A DNA stretch of 64,000 nucleotides, from the NCBI RefSeq assembly GCF_030519355.1, contig NZ_JAUMKC010000010.1:1-64000 (forward strand), written 5' to 3'. The notes beneath the pieces were generated by a model, which made no database searches, had not been told where the DNA came from, and saw nothing but the letters and a program-made list of their open reading frames with translations. Source of the stretch: Mucilaginibacter sp. L3T2-6 (lineage in GTDB: Bacteria; Bacteroidota; Bacteroidia; Sphingobacteriales; Sphingobacteriaceae). The position numbers and the translations under genes were made by a program. Shown here piece after piece: positions 44,003 to 53,423 of this stretch; position 1 is the first letter of the stretch, and every line of letters starts with the position of its first letter.

Positions 44003-44724
44003 AGCTTCATCTTTTTAAATTGAAACTCAGGAATATTTTTTATGATAAGCATAATATATCTCCAAAACCATTTTACATAGATCGTGTTTTTGCCTGCCTT
44101 AAATCCGTTATAAACAATTGTGGCAACTTCATCCGGTGTAGATGTAAGCGGAGCAGGCAGTTTAAGGTTTTCTGTCATGCGGGTGTATACGAAGCCCGGT
44201 TTTACGGTCATCACGTGCACATTATCCTTAAAGCATTTATTGCGAAGCCCGGCCAAATAGGCACTGAAAGCGGCCTTCGAGCTACCATAGACCAGTTTAC
44301 TGGCTCTGCCCCTATCTCCGGCAACAGAACTGATACCGATAATAGTTCCTCTTTGTTGCGTCGTATAATGTCTTGCGGCTATATTGAGGATCGAAACGGC
44401 GCCGGTGTAATTGGTGTTGATCATTGTTTCGGCGAGCGACCAGTCATTAAAAGCATCCTCTTCCTCGTACATCGTACCAAAAACAGCAATAGTAATATCG
44501 GGCTTTATCCCATTGAAAAAGGCAGCATGGCTGTCATATTTCACGGCGTCGAACGCATGCGTGCTGCAGCTTACCCCGCTCCGGATTTCAATATCCGATT
44601 TAACTGCATCCAATTGCTCAGGTTTGCGGGCAGCCAATTGTATATTATAACCAGCGGCGGCAAACTTTCTCGCTATCGCGATGCCGATGTCAGATGTTGC
44701 GCCAAGTACCAATACCGTCTCCAT
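43999..44724 (-). CDS. SDR family oxidoreductase, DprE2-like
   Basis: A 241-residue short-chain dehydrogenase. LGATSDIGIAIARKF is the NAD(P) loop and YGSSKAAF the catalytic motif. The C-terminus (IYVKWFWRYIMLIIKNIPEFQF) is hydrophobic like that of DprE2. With the FAD enzyme just upstream (five bases) it would complete epimerisation of polyprenylphosphoryl-ribose to arabinose: DprE1 oxidises C2, DprE2 reduces the ketone. Confidence 0.82.
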   Translation of the reverse strand: METVLVLGATSDIGIAIARKFAAAGYNIQLAARKPEQLDAVKSDIEIRSGVSCSTHAFDAVKYDSHAAFFNGIKPDITIAVFGTMYEEEDAFNDWSLAETMINTNYTGAVSILNIAARHYTTQQRGTIIGISSVAGDRGRASKLVYGSSKAAFSAYLAGLRNKCFKDNVHVMTVKPGFVYTRMTENLKLPAPLTSTPDEVATIVYNGFKAGKNTIYVKWFWRYIMLIIKNIPEFQFKKMKL

Positions 44725-44729
44725 GTGTA

Positions 44730-46064
44730 TTATTTAGGTTCTGTTAATAATAAGCGGTCAGATTGTGCCGACCTGATTTTTCCATCCGGGTTATATTTCT
44801 TTACGATATCCTTAAACTTATCCAGCTCGGGGTAGTTTTTCAGCATATCCGGTTTCATGCGGGCATCTTTAGTAATGTAAATCCGTCCGCCGTATTTAAG
44901 TACTATTTCATCCAGTTCATCCAGGAACTCCAATACGCCCTTGCGCAATGGAAAATCAAGCGCCAAGGTATAACCTTCCCGGCAAAAGGAGATCATGCTC
45001 TCCTGCTTTCCTAACACTTTCAATACGGTAAGGAAAGAGCCCATGCCTTTTTCGCCTATCCGGTTTAAAATCTCCACCAACCCTTGCCTGGATTCCAATG
45101 GCATTACAAACTGGTATTGTACAAAACCGGCTTTGCCGTACATACGGTTCCAGTTGTTTATAGCATCCAGCGTATAAAACACAGGGTCATACAAAACCAC
45201 CGAATCCATTTCTTTTTTATAGTTCTTCAGGTAATATAAAAAGTTAAAGGCTTTAACCGTAAAGGTATTTAGTACCCATGCAGGCAGCGTGAATGGAAAG
45301 TTCAGCTTTTTATTTGATGGAAGTTTTAAAGGTTCTTTCTTTTGCTCTTCAATAAGCTCGCTGAAAGCCGCATGTTCGCCCACTGTTAAAATGCCCCGGC
45401 CAGAATTTTTACCTTTCGTAAGGCAGTCAATCCAGGCCACCGTATAGCTATAATGCTGATATTTATCAAACAGCGACAGCAGCTCATCCAGATTTTGAGC
45501 CTTAATTTGTTTTTGACGAATGTAAGATGTCTCAATTTTCTTTAGCCTGAACTTTACCCGGGTAACCATACCCGTAAGACCCATTCCTCCGCATGTAGCC
45601 TCAAATAAATCTGTATTCTGAGTTGGCGAACAAGTTATCTCCTCGTTCGATGCCAGCCTTACATCCATATCGATGATATGCCTGGAGAATGAACCTTCCG
45701 TACGGTGGTTTTTGCCGTGCACATTACTGCCAACGGCCCCGCCCACGGTAATCAGCTTGGTGCCGGGCGTAACCCTAAGAAACCAGCCCTGCGGCACAAT
45801 CACCTGCAGCACATCGCTTAAGGTAATGCCTGGCTGGCACTCAAACACACCTTTAGCCGTATCGAATGATAGTATCTTGTCGAACTTTAGCGTCGTTAAA
45901 GCCCGTTTGCCTAAAGCTGAATCACCATAGCTGCGACCATTTCCACGCGGAATGAAGTCCTCGCTCCTGTCTGCCAGCTTTTCAAGTTGTTCTGTAAAAA
46001 CAAAACTCTCCTGGTTGCATTCAACAACCGGGTAACGGCCCCAGCTAGTAAGCGGCTTTTCCAT
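44730..46064 (-). CDS. FAD-linked oxidoreductase, DprE1-like
   Basis: A 444-residue PCMH-type FAD enzyme. RGNGRSYGDSAL (40-51) and VHGKNHRTEGSF (115-126) are the FAD-binding signatures also present in mycobacterial DprE1. Lys399 in YITKD matches catalytic Lys418 of the M. tuberculosis enzyme, with a constant offset of 19. At the position of Cys387 (the benzothiazinone target) this protein has Ala368 (GYTLALDF). ATG 46064 is used; it lies 20 bases inside the end of the UbiA-type gene, indicating coupling. Confidence 0.85.
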   Translation of the reverse strand: MEKPLTSWGRYPVVECNQESFVFTEQLEKLADRSEDFIPRGNGRSYGDSALGKRALTTLKFDKILSFDTAKGVFECQPGITLSDVLQVIVPQGWFLRVTPGTKLITVGGAVGSNVHGKNHRTEGSFSRHIIDMDVRLASNEEITCSPTQNTDLFEATCGGMGLTGMVTRVKFRLKKIETSYIRQKQIKAQNLDELLSLFDKYQHYSYTVAWIDCLTKGKNSGRGILTVGEHAAFSELIEEQKKEPLKLPSNKKLNFPFTLPAWVLNTFTVKAFNFLYYLKNYKKEMDSVVLYDPVFYTLDAINNWNRMYGKAGFVQYQFVMPLESRQGLVEILNRIGEKGMGSFLTVLKVLGKQESMISFCREGYTLALDFPLRKGVLEFLDELDEIVLKYGGRIYITKDARMKPDMLKNYPELDKFKDIVKKYNPDGKIRSAQSDRLLLTEPK

Positions 46065-46962
46065 CGGGTAAAAAAATTGGGGTATGCGGCAACATATATA
46101 AAATAACATAAATGCTCGCTATCCATAACAAAATGGTTATTTGTATAAAGCGGTCGCGGTACAATACTTCCGTTGGTGAACCGGCGTTTTTGTTTACAAA
46201 CACTATCTGCATATATCGCATAATCCCGGCAATAACAAACACGCTTGAATAATAAAGGCGATAAGTGCCCAGCCTGTTAATGGTTTTGGGCGATTGCGTG
46301 TAACTGATGTATGCAACAATAATTATCGCGCTGAACAGGCCGAGCATCAGGTTTAAATATTCCATGGTATAGCCGTTCACCGATTTACGCATTTCAGTAC
46401 CCGAGGTTTCTTTCAATAACAAATCATCACGGCGTTTACCAAGCGCCATAAACATCGCAAGCAGATAGGTCATAATGATCATCCATTCGGTAGTGTCGGT
46501 ATGGGTGATGATCCCCCCGCCTTTAACCCTGAACACAAAACCTGCGGAAAGGATCAGCATGTCCAGTATTGCTATATTTTTTAAACCGAACGAGTACGCC
46601 AGATTTAATAAGAAATATACGCCCAGCACCAGCAAAAATCCCAAACCCGGATTCGCAGCGTAGCCAAAGCCTGTACCGAGGATGATCAGTACTACTAACA
46701 TTACAATAGCATGTGATGGCTTAACTTTGCCGGAGGCCAGCGGGCGTTTTGATTTGGTGGGGTGTTTGCGGTCGTCCTCGATATCCCGGTAATCATTGAT
46801 GATATAAATGCTGCTGGCAATACAGCAAAAAGCAATAAACCCGGCCACCAGCAAAATTGTATTCGAGGCGGTAAATATATGCTTCGCAAAAAAAGACGGG
46901 ACAAAAAGAAAAAGGTTTTTAGCCCAGTCTTTTGGCCGCAGCAGCTTGATGTGATATTTCAT
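46045..46962 (-). CDS. UbiA-type prenyltransferase, polyprenyl-phosphate phosphoribosyltransferase-like
   Basis: A 305-residue membrane enzyme with about nine helices. INDYRDIEDDRKHPTKSKRP is the first Asp-rich motif, and its HPTK..RP ending is characteristic of DPPR synthase (Rv3806c type) rather than quinone prenyltransferases. It would join PRPP to polyprenyl phosphate. It is the first gene of a four-gene minus-strand operon with DprE1-like, DprE2-like and HAD phosphatase genes. Confidence 0.85.
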   Translation of the reverse strand: MKYHIKLLRPKDWAKNLFLFVPSFFAKHIFTASNTILLVAGFIAFCCIASSIYIINDYRDIEDDRKHPTKSKRPLASGKVKPSHAIVMLVVLIILGTGFGYAANPGLGFLLVLGVYFLLNLAYSFGLKNIAILDMLILSAGFVFRVKGGGIITHTDTTEWMIIMTYLLAMFMALGKRRDDLLLKETSGTEMRKSVNGYTMEYLNLMLGLFSAIIIVAYISYTQSPKTINRLGTYRLYYSSVFVIAGIMRYMQIVFVNKNAGSPTEVLYRDRFIQITILLWIASIYVILYMLPHTPIFLPDGKAAY

Positions 46963-47096
46963 AGCTTTTGAATATGCCTATTACGGGCAAGTATGGCCTA
47001 TTGTTGCGAATGTGCCGATTTACGCGATGCATTTTACCGAAATATTGTGCAGGCTTGATTTTGATTTATAACTTTACCCGTATATAAGGCTCAGCT

Positions 47097-47558
47097 ATGA
47101 AAATTGCCCTTTTTCCCGGCTCGTTCGACCCGGTTACCAAAGCCCACGTTGACATTGTAAAACGTTCAGTCGGCTTATTCGATAAGCTTTACATTGGCAT
47201 CGGCGTAAACAGCACCAAGGCCGGCCTGTTAAGTGTTGAAAAGAGGGAAGAGCTTTTGCGGGCTGTATTTGGCCATGACGACCGCATCCATATCATAGCC
47301 TATGAGGGGTTAACCGTAAACTTTTGTAAAAGCATAGGCGCTGCTTATATGATCCGCGGCATACGTACCGTATCGGATTTTGAGTATGAGAAAGCCATCG
47401 CCCAAATGAACCACTCACTTGATCCTGAAATCGAAAGCATCTTTATTGTAAGCAAGCCGGGGTATTCATCAATCAGCTCAAGTATCGTACGCGAAGTTAT
47501 GCGCTATAATGGTGATGTCAGCCAGTTTATTCCAAAGGAGGCGCTGCCGTTTTTATAG
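47097..47558 (+). CDS. coaD: Pantetheine-phosphate adenylyltransferase
   Basis: A 153-residue nucleotidyltransferase for the fourth step of CoA synthesis. FPGSFDPVTKAHVDI contains the (T/H)xxH nucleotide motif, RGIRTVSDFEYE binds phosphopantetheine, and ISSSIVRE is the KMSKS-like motif. Hexamer in known cases. A near -7 sequence TAACTTTA lies at 47069-47076. Confidence 0.96.
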   Translation: MKIALFPGSFDPVTKAHVDIVKRSVGLFDKLYIGIGVNSTKAGLLSVEKREELLRAVFGHDDRIHIIAYEGLTVNFCKSIGAAYMIRGIRTVSDFEYEKAIAQMNHSLDPEIESIFIVSKPGYSSISSSIVREVMRYNGDVSQFIPKEALPFL

Positions 47559-47560
47559 TC

Positions 47561-47652
47561 GGTTCATAATTCATAGTTCATTGGCGAAACATACAGACAA
47601 TAACCAAAACTCGCCAGTATGTGAAATTACGACTGCCATGAACTATCAGCAA
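47561..47652. repeat. Intergenic heptamer-like repeat with inverted arms
   Basis: TTCATAA, TTCATAG and TTCATTG run in tandem (about 47564-47583), and ATAGTTCATTGGC (47573-47585) is inverse to GCCATGAACTAT (47635-47646) apart from one base. It fills the gap between convergent coaD and the NUDIX gene and could act as a terminator hairpin. Confidence 0.5.
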
Positions 47653-47656
47653 TGAA

Positions 47657-48280
47657 CTACCGCACCCTTTCTACTAATTTCTCCTTCACCAGTACATCCA
47701 TAATCGATGGAAAGGTATTTTCAATTATCGGGCTGATGTGATCTTTATTGAACCAGCGCACATCGGTTATTCCCTCTTCCGTTTGCGGTTTCAAATCTTT
47801 TTGGCCACGGGTACGCATATTGTACCAGTAGGTTTTCTTAAGTACTACTTCGCCCTTATTGATATAGGAGTGGTAAGTTTTGCAGATAAGTTCATCCAGC
47901 CGGGTCACCTTGATGCCGCATTCTTCTTCCACTTCGCGTACAGCAGCTTCCTTTACGCCCTCCTGTTTTTCAATCTTTCCTTTGGGCAGGTCCCACTTAT
48001 TATTGCGGAAGATGAAAAGATAGTGGCCTGTTTCGTTCTTTACCAATCCGCCTGCCGCCTCGATAAGGATAACACTTTTCTTAACAGTTTTAAAAAAGGC
48101 TTTTACATCGTCACACAGCACGTAAAAAAGCTTACTTGGGTGATTAAGAACCCATGAATAAGCCATCTTAAGATCAAATGCCTCTGTATCAATTCGTTTG
48201 TAATCAGCAACCCTTTTTGGTTCCTTTCCTGTTAGTAGAATAACTTTTTCGTTAATATAAATTCTGTATTTTTGGGCCAT
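47657..48280 (-). CDS. NUDIX hydrolase
   Basis: A 207-residue protein with a 75-residue N-terminal extension and a perfect Nudix box (GKIEKQEGVKEAAVREVEEE, then CGI; G-x5-E-x7-REUxEExGU). It hydrolyses an unknown nucleoside-diphosphate derivative. Its ATG (48280-48278) overlaps by two bases the ATG of divergent pyrE at 48279. A longer start at 48394 would lie deep in pyrE and is unlikely. Its promoter would then have to lie inside pyrE coding DNA. Confidence 0.88.
   Translation of the reverse strand: MAQKYRIYINEKVILLTGKEPKRVADYKRIDTEAFDLKMAYSWVLNHPSKLFYVLCDDVKAFFKTVKKSVILIEAAGGLVKNETGHYLFIFRNNKWDLPKGKIEKQEGVKEAAVREVEEECGIKVTRLDELICKTYHSYINKGEVVLKKTYWYNMRTRGQKDLKPQTEEGITDVRWFNKDHISPIIENTFPSIMDVLVKEKLVERVR
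48267..48274 (+). promoter_or_regulatory. -7 box TATTTTTG before pyrE
   Basis: An exact TAnnTTTG ends four bases before the pyrE ATG and lies inside the first codons of the opposite-strand NUDIX gene. It predicts a leaderless pyrE mRNA. Confidence 0.6.
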
Positions 48281-48923
48281 GTTTGATAATACCGAGATAG
48301 CGCAGCAAGTTGCTGAATTTTTGCTGCAAATTAAAGCAATAAAATTACAACCTAATAATCCTTTTACCTGGGCCAGTGGGTGGAAATCGCCCATTTATTG
48401 CGATAATCGCATCACGCTTTCCCATCCTACTATACGCACCTATATAAGGCAACAGCTAACCCGTTTAATCCAGGAAGAATTCGGTTCGGTTGGCGTTATA
48501 GCCGGCGTCGCTACTGCCGGTATACCCCAGGGGGCGCTTGTAGCACAGGAATTAGGCCTGCCTTTTATATACGTCCGTTCAAAACCCAAAGAACATGGTA
48601 CGGGCAGTCTCATTGAGGGTGATTCCTCATTATCAGGCAAAAGAGCCGTTGTTATTGAAGATTTGATATCAACGGGCAAAAGCAGTCTGCAAGCTGTAAA
48701 TGCTTTGCGTGATGCCGGATACGACGTTGCTGGCCTGGCTGCAATTTTTAGCTATGGTTTTGACGTCGCAACCGAAAATTTCAAAAATGCAAATTGCCCT
48801 TTCTTTACGCTTTCAAATTATAGCGCGCTGATAAAATATGCCGCAGAAAATCAATACATCAGTGAAGCGGATGTCGAGCTATTAACAAAATGGCGCGAAG
48901 ATCCGTCTAACTGGGGTCGCTAA
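48279..48923 (+). CDS. pyrE: Orotate phosphoribosyltransferase
   Basis: A 214-residue enzyme that makes OMP from orotate and PRPP in pyrimidine synthesis. VVIEDLISTGKSS is the PRPP-binding motif and YVRSKPKEHGTG the flexible catalytic loop with Lys. Start codon shared as CATG with the divergent NUDIX gene. Confidence 0.96.
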   Translation: MFDNTEIAQQVAEFLLQIKAIKLQPNNPFTWASGWKSPIYCDNRITLSHPTIRTYIRQQLTRLIQEEFGSVGVIAGVATAGIPQGALVAQELGLPFIYVRSKPKEHGTGSLIEGDSSLSGKRAVVIEDLISTGKSSLQAVNALRDAGYDVAGLAAIFSYGFDVATENFKNANCPFFTLSNYSALIKYAAENQYISEADVELLTKWREDPSNWGR

Positions 48924-48927
48924 ATTT

Positions 48928-48971
48928 AGCTGACAGTTGATAAGTGCAGTTGGCAGTTTTATCTGTCAGCT
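48928..48971. repeat. Intergenic inverted repeat with CAGTTGG words
   Basis: AGCTGACAG (48928-48936) is the exact inverse of CTGTCAGCT (48963-48971). Between them CAGTTGA, CAGTTGG and CAGTTTT recur, the same word family as the repeat inside prmC. It starts five bases after pyrE. Confidence 0.5.
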
Positions 48972-49008
48972 GATATTGATCTGCAAAGTGCTTACCGCAA
49001 ACTACACC

Positions 49009-49407
49009 ATGAACACCTTTCAAAATAAAGTAACTGTACACCAGCCAGCGACCAAGGTATTTGACTTTCTGGCCGATATGAACAATCATCAGAAATTAAT
49101 GCCCGCAGAAGATATTGGCGATTGGAAATCAACTTACAACGAAGCCAGTTTTAATATTAGGGGCATGATCAGTCTTAGCCTTAAGGTTGACAGCAGGACA
49201 GTAAACGAACAAATAAAGATTGTGCCGGCTGAGAAACCGCCTTTCGAAATGGAACTGATGTGGGAATTGAAGCCATCCGGACAGGACACGGAAGTAACCT
49301 TTACAATAAACGCGGAGTTAAATTTGATGATGAAAATGGCCGTGTCCGGTCAGTTGAAAAAACTCACCGAACACGAAGCCAATAGCTTGATTTTTCTTTT
49401 GGGTTAA
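49009..49407 (+). CDS. SRPBCC family protein
   Basis: A 132-residue START-like helix-grip protein (FQNKVTVHQPATKVFDFLAD, then EVTFTINAEL), a fold that binds hydrophobic ligands or forms part of coenzyme-Q-type helpers. ATG 49009 starts directly at the first strand; 48937 would translate the repeat. Ligand unknown. Confidence 0.82.
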   Translation: MNTFQNKVTVHQPATKVFDFLADMNNHQKLMPAEDIGDWKSTYNEASFNIRGMISLSLKVDSRTVNEQIKIVPAEKPPFEMELMWELKPSGQDTEVTFTINAELNLMMKMAVSGQLKKLTEHEANSLIFLLG

Positions 49408-49445
49408 GTACTGCGGGGCGACTCAGTTAAAAGCAAGCAAGTAAA

Positions 49446-49526
49446 TTAATATTCGCTTTTTGCCCTTAAATGAACCATTACCGCAAGTACATTAATAACA
49501 AATAATAATGTTACTACGATTACCAT
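49446..49526 (-). CDS. Possible 26-aa single-helix membrane peptide
   Basis: ATG at 49526 opens MVIVVTLLFVINVLAVMVHL followed by a basic tail RAKSEY, the composition of a one-pass small membrane protein. No promoter is clear. The only support is composition and location in an otherwise empty region, so it may be chance. Confidence 0.3.
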   Translation of the reverse strand: MVIVVTLLFVINVLAVMVHLRAKSEY

Positions 49527-49682
49527 CTTTCGTTTATTAATTAGGGATTAAAAACATTACAAGGTAATTACGTGTTACTTAATTTCAAAGTATTTGTTAA
49601 GAATAAAGCGGGTAATTTATTAACATTTGTTCCAACTCATATTTTTCATAGCCAAAACAGCGATTTATAGGTATAAAACGAG

Positions 49683-49704
49683 GTTGTAACATGTTTGTTA
49701 CAAC
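49683..49704. promoter_or_regulatory. Inverted repeat upstream of the ABC-F gene
   Basis: GTTGTAACA (49683-49691) pairs with TGTTACAAC (49696-49704) across a TGTT loop, about 75 bp before the start codon. It could be an operator. A shorter GTTGT-T-ACAAC palindrome precedes the GH15 gene near 22980. Confidence 0.35.
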
Positions 49705-49749
49705 AGTTAAGGGCAACTTAAAAACTATTATTCGGGCGAATGTTAATAA

Positions 49750-51408
<1,659 letters not shown>

Positions 51409-51514
51409 TCGTTAAGATAGCTGAAGACGGAGGTTAGTTTTCCCCTAATCTCTTTTCTCTTATCTCTGTTCGAAAAAAAATTCGTTTATTTGCAGCCCCA
51501 GCAAAAAAACACCA

Positions 51515-51587
51515 GACTCCGTAGCTCAGCTGGTAGAGCAAATGACTCTTAATCATTGGGTCGAGAGTTCGAATCTCTCCGGGGTCA
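51515..51587 (+). tRNA. tRNA-Lys (anticodon CTT)
   Basis: A 73-nt cloverleaf: acceptor GACTCCG with CGGGGTC (one T-G), D arm GCTCAGCTGGTAGAGC, anticodon stem AATGA/TCATT with loop CTCTTAA giving anticodon CTT, T stem GAGAG/CTCTC with loop TTCGAAT, discriminator A. CCA is not encoded. A near -7 box TTTATTTG lies at 51485-51492. Confidence 0.96.
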
Positions 51588-51591
51588 CTAG

Positions 51592-51632
51592 GCGGGATAT
51601 AGCGCTGTTTTCAGCGTCATATCCCGCTTTTT
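51592..51632 (+). terminator. Rho-independent terminator after tRNA-Lys
   Basis: GCGGGATAT with ATATCCCGC encloses a second stem CGCTG/CAGCG with TTTT loop, followed by TTTTT. Confidence 0.85.
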
Positions 51633-51883
51633 GTTAGTAAGATTTTCTTCGTTGAATAAATTCAACAGGCCCTGCCTTAAGGAACCATTCTTGAATACCT
51701 GGCATAACTCCGCAGGCTGAACTGTGCCCTATTCATCAGCGCAGATCCGTTTTAGCAAAAATATCTTAATCGGCAGCGTGAATGTCCGTTTCATGGGTTG
51801 ATGTGTCCGCTTCGGCCATTATCTGCTCCCGGCGCTGTTTGTTTTACGCCAATTTTGTGTCAGCAATCAAAACAAACAACGTC

Positions 51884-52306
51884 ATGAACTTAAAAACATT
51901 AAAAACAATTTACTGGTCTGGTGCTATTTTTATTTCTCTTTGGTTTGGCGCCAGCGGCTTTTTCGAACTTACCAAAAATCCCCTCGTTTGGGATATTACC
52001 GTAAAACTGGGTTATCCGGCACACTTTATTTATATCCTTGGTGTGGCTAAATTATCAGGAGTAATCGTGCTGCTCACTCCCAACCGTTTCCTTCGTCTGA
52101 AAGAGTGGGTATTTGCGGGAATCTTTTTCGACATCATTTTCGCATTCTTCTCCAAGCTTATGGTCTTGGGTTTTGCGCCGACAATCGATGCAATTATCGC
52201 TTTCGCCGCAATCACTATAACATACGCAATGTTCAGAAAGCTTTACCCGGCTGCTTATAGCACAGGGGTCTCAGAAAAAGCAAATTATAACATTGTTCAG
52301 GCTTAA
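51884..52306 (+). CDS. DoxX family membrane protein
   Basis: A 140-residue protein with four helices. YWSGAIFISLWFGASGFFEL and YILGVAKLSGVIVLL are the usual DoxX features. ATG 51884 precedes the first helix directly, whereas a start at 51782 adds 34 unrelated residues. It forms a same-strand cluster with a secreted alpha/beta hydrolase and an Ohr protein, suggesting a role in oxidant or quinone stress (inference). Confidence 0.82.
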   Translation: MNLKTLKTIYWSGAIFISLWFGASGFFELTKNPLVWDITVKLGYPAHFIYILGVAKLSGVIVLLTPNRFLRLKEWVFAGIFFDIIFAFFSKLMVLGFAPTIDAIIAFAAITITYAMFRKLYPAAYSTGVSEKANYNIVQA

Positions 52307-52334
52307 AAACTCTCATCAAACAAAACGCTGAATC

Positions 52335-53384
52335 ATGAAAAATACTTTAACCGCGGGCCGCAACATGATAATTGCTGCCGCCGCCATCCTCATCGCACTG
52401 CTGCCAGGCAGTTCACACGCGACGCATGCACAAAACATCAATAATCAACAGGCGCCGTTGGACATAAGCCGCTTCGATGCTTCATTCGGAAAAATTAAAC
52501 AGATAAAGGCAGGAGTGCTGGATATTGGCTACGCAGATATCGGCCCTGCAAATGGCAAACCGGTAATACTGCTGCATGGCTGGCCATACGACATTCACAG
52601 TTATTCAAAAGTAGCGCCGCTGCTGGCAGCAAGGGGATACCGCGTAATTTTGCCTTACCTGAGGGGATACGGCACTACCCGCTTCCTTTCGGCAAAGACC
52701 CCGCGCAATGGACAACAAGCAGCGCTGGCCGAAGATGTAATAGCTTTAATGGATGCGCTTAAAATACAAAAAGCCATTATCGGTGGTTTTGACTGGGGCG
52801 CCCGTACCGCAGACATAGTAGCGGTACTATGGCCCCAACGGGTTGAGGCGCTGGTATCTGTAAGCGGCTATCTGATCGGCAGTCAGCAGGCTAATAAAGC
52901 ACCTCTCCCGCCAAAGGCCGAATTTTCCTGGTGGTATCAATTCTATTTTGCAACTGCCCGGGGCCAGGCTGGTTATCAGGCCAACCGTGCCGCGTTTGCC
53001 AAACTTATATGGCAAACCGCTTCGCCCGAATGGAAATTCAGTGATTCGGTCTTTAAACAATCGGCTGCCGCCTTTAATAACCCCGACCACGTCGCGATAG
53101 TGATCCATAACTACCGCTGGCGGCTTGGGCTTGCCAAAGGGGAGCCGAAATACGATGAACTGGAGGCAAAACTGGCTCTATCGCCCGCAATAACAGTTCC
53201 GGCGGTAACCCTTGAGGGTGATGCCAATGGCGCGCCGCATCCGTCGCCAGCCGATTATGCAAATCGCTTTAAAGGGAAATACGCTCATCATACGATTAAA
53301 GGAGGAATCGGGCACAACCTGCCCCAGGAAGCACCGGAAGCCTTTGTTGACGCGATTGTTGAGGCCGGCAGTTTTACGAAATAA
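52335..53384 (+). CDS. Secreted alpha/beta hydrolase, epoxide hydrolase-like
   Basis: A 349-residue exported hydrolase with signal (NMIIAAAAILIALLPGSSHA). LLHGWPYDIHSY holds the oxyanion HGWP motif, Asp153 in GGFDWGART is the nucleophile and His327 in GGIGHNLP the base, the pattern of epoxide hydrolases and dehalogenases. It is exported, which is less common. It follows the DoxX gene by 28 bp. Confidence 0.85.
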   Translation: MKNTLTAGRNMIIAAAAILIALLPGSSHATHAQNINNQQAPLDISRFDASFGKIKQIKAGVLDIGYADIGPANGKPVILLHGWPYDIHSYSKVAPLLAARGYRVILPYLRGYGTTRFLSAKTPRNGQQAALAEDVIALMDALKIQKAIIGGFDWGARTADIVAVLWPQRVEALVSVSGYLIGSQQANKAPLPPKAEFSWWYQFYFATARGQAGYQANRAAFAKLIWQTASPEWKFSDSVFKQSAAAFNNPDHVAIVIHNYRWRLGLAKGEPKYDELEAKLALSPAITVPAVTLEGDANGAPHPSPADYANRFKGKYAHHTIKGGIGHNLPQEAPEAFVDAIVEAGSFTK

Positions 53385-53423
53385 TAAATCAACTTAATCG
53401 ATAGGATCAATCTTTAAATAAAA

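Noticed and set aside
44020-44835. 271-codon ORF antisense to the DprE2-like and DprE1-like genes
   Set aside because: It spans the reverse strand of two well-supported genes and has no family features.
51515-51632. tRNA-Lys as a possible integration (att) site
   Set aside because: No integrase is nearby and no direct repeat of the tRNA 3' end was seen downstream; the hairpin after it is an ordinary terminator.
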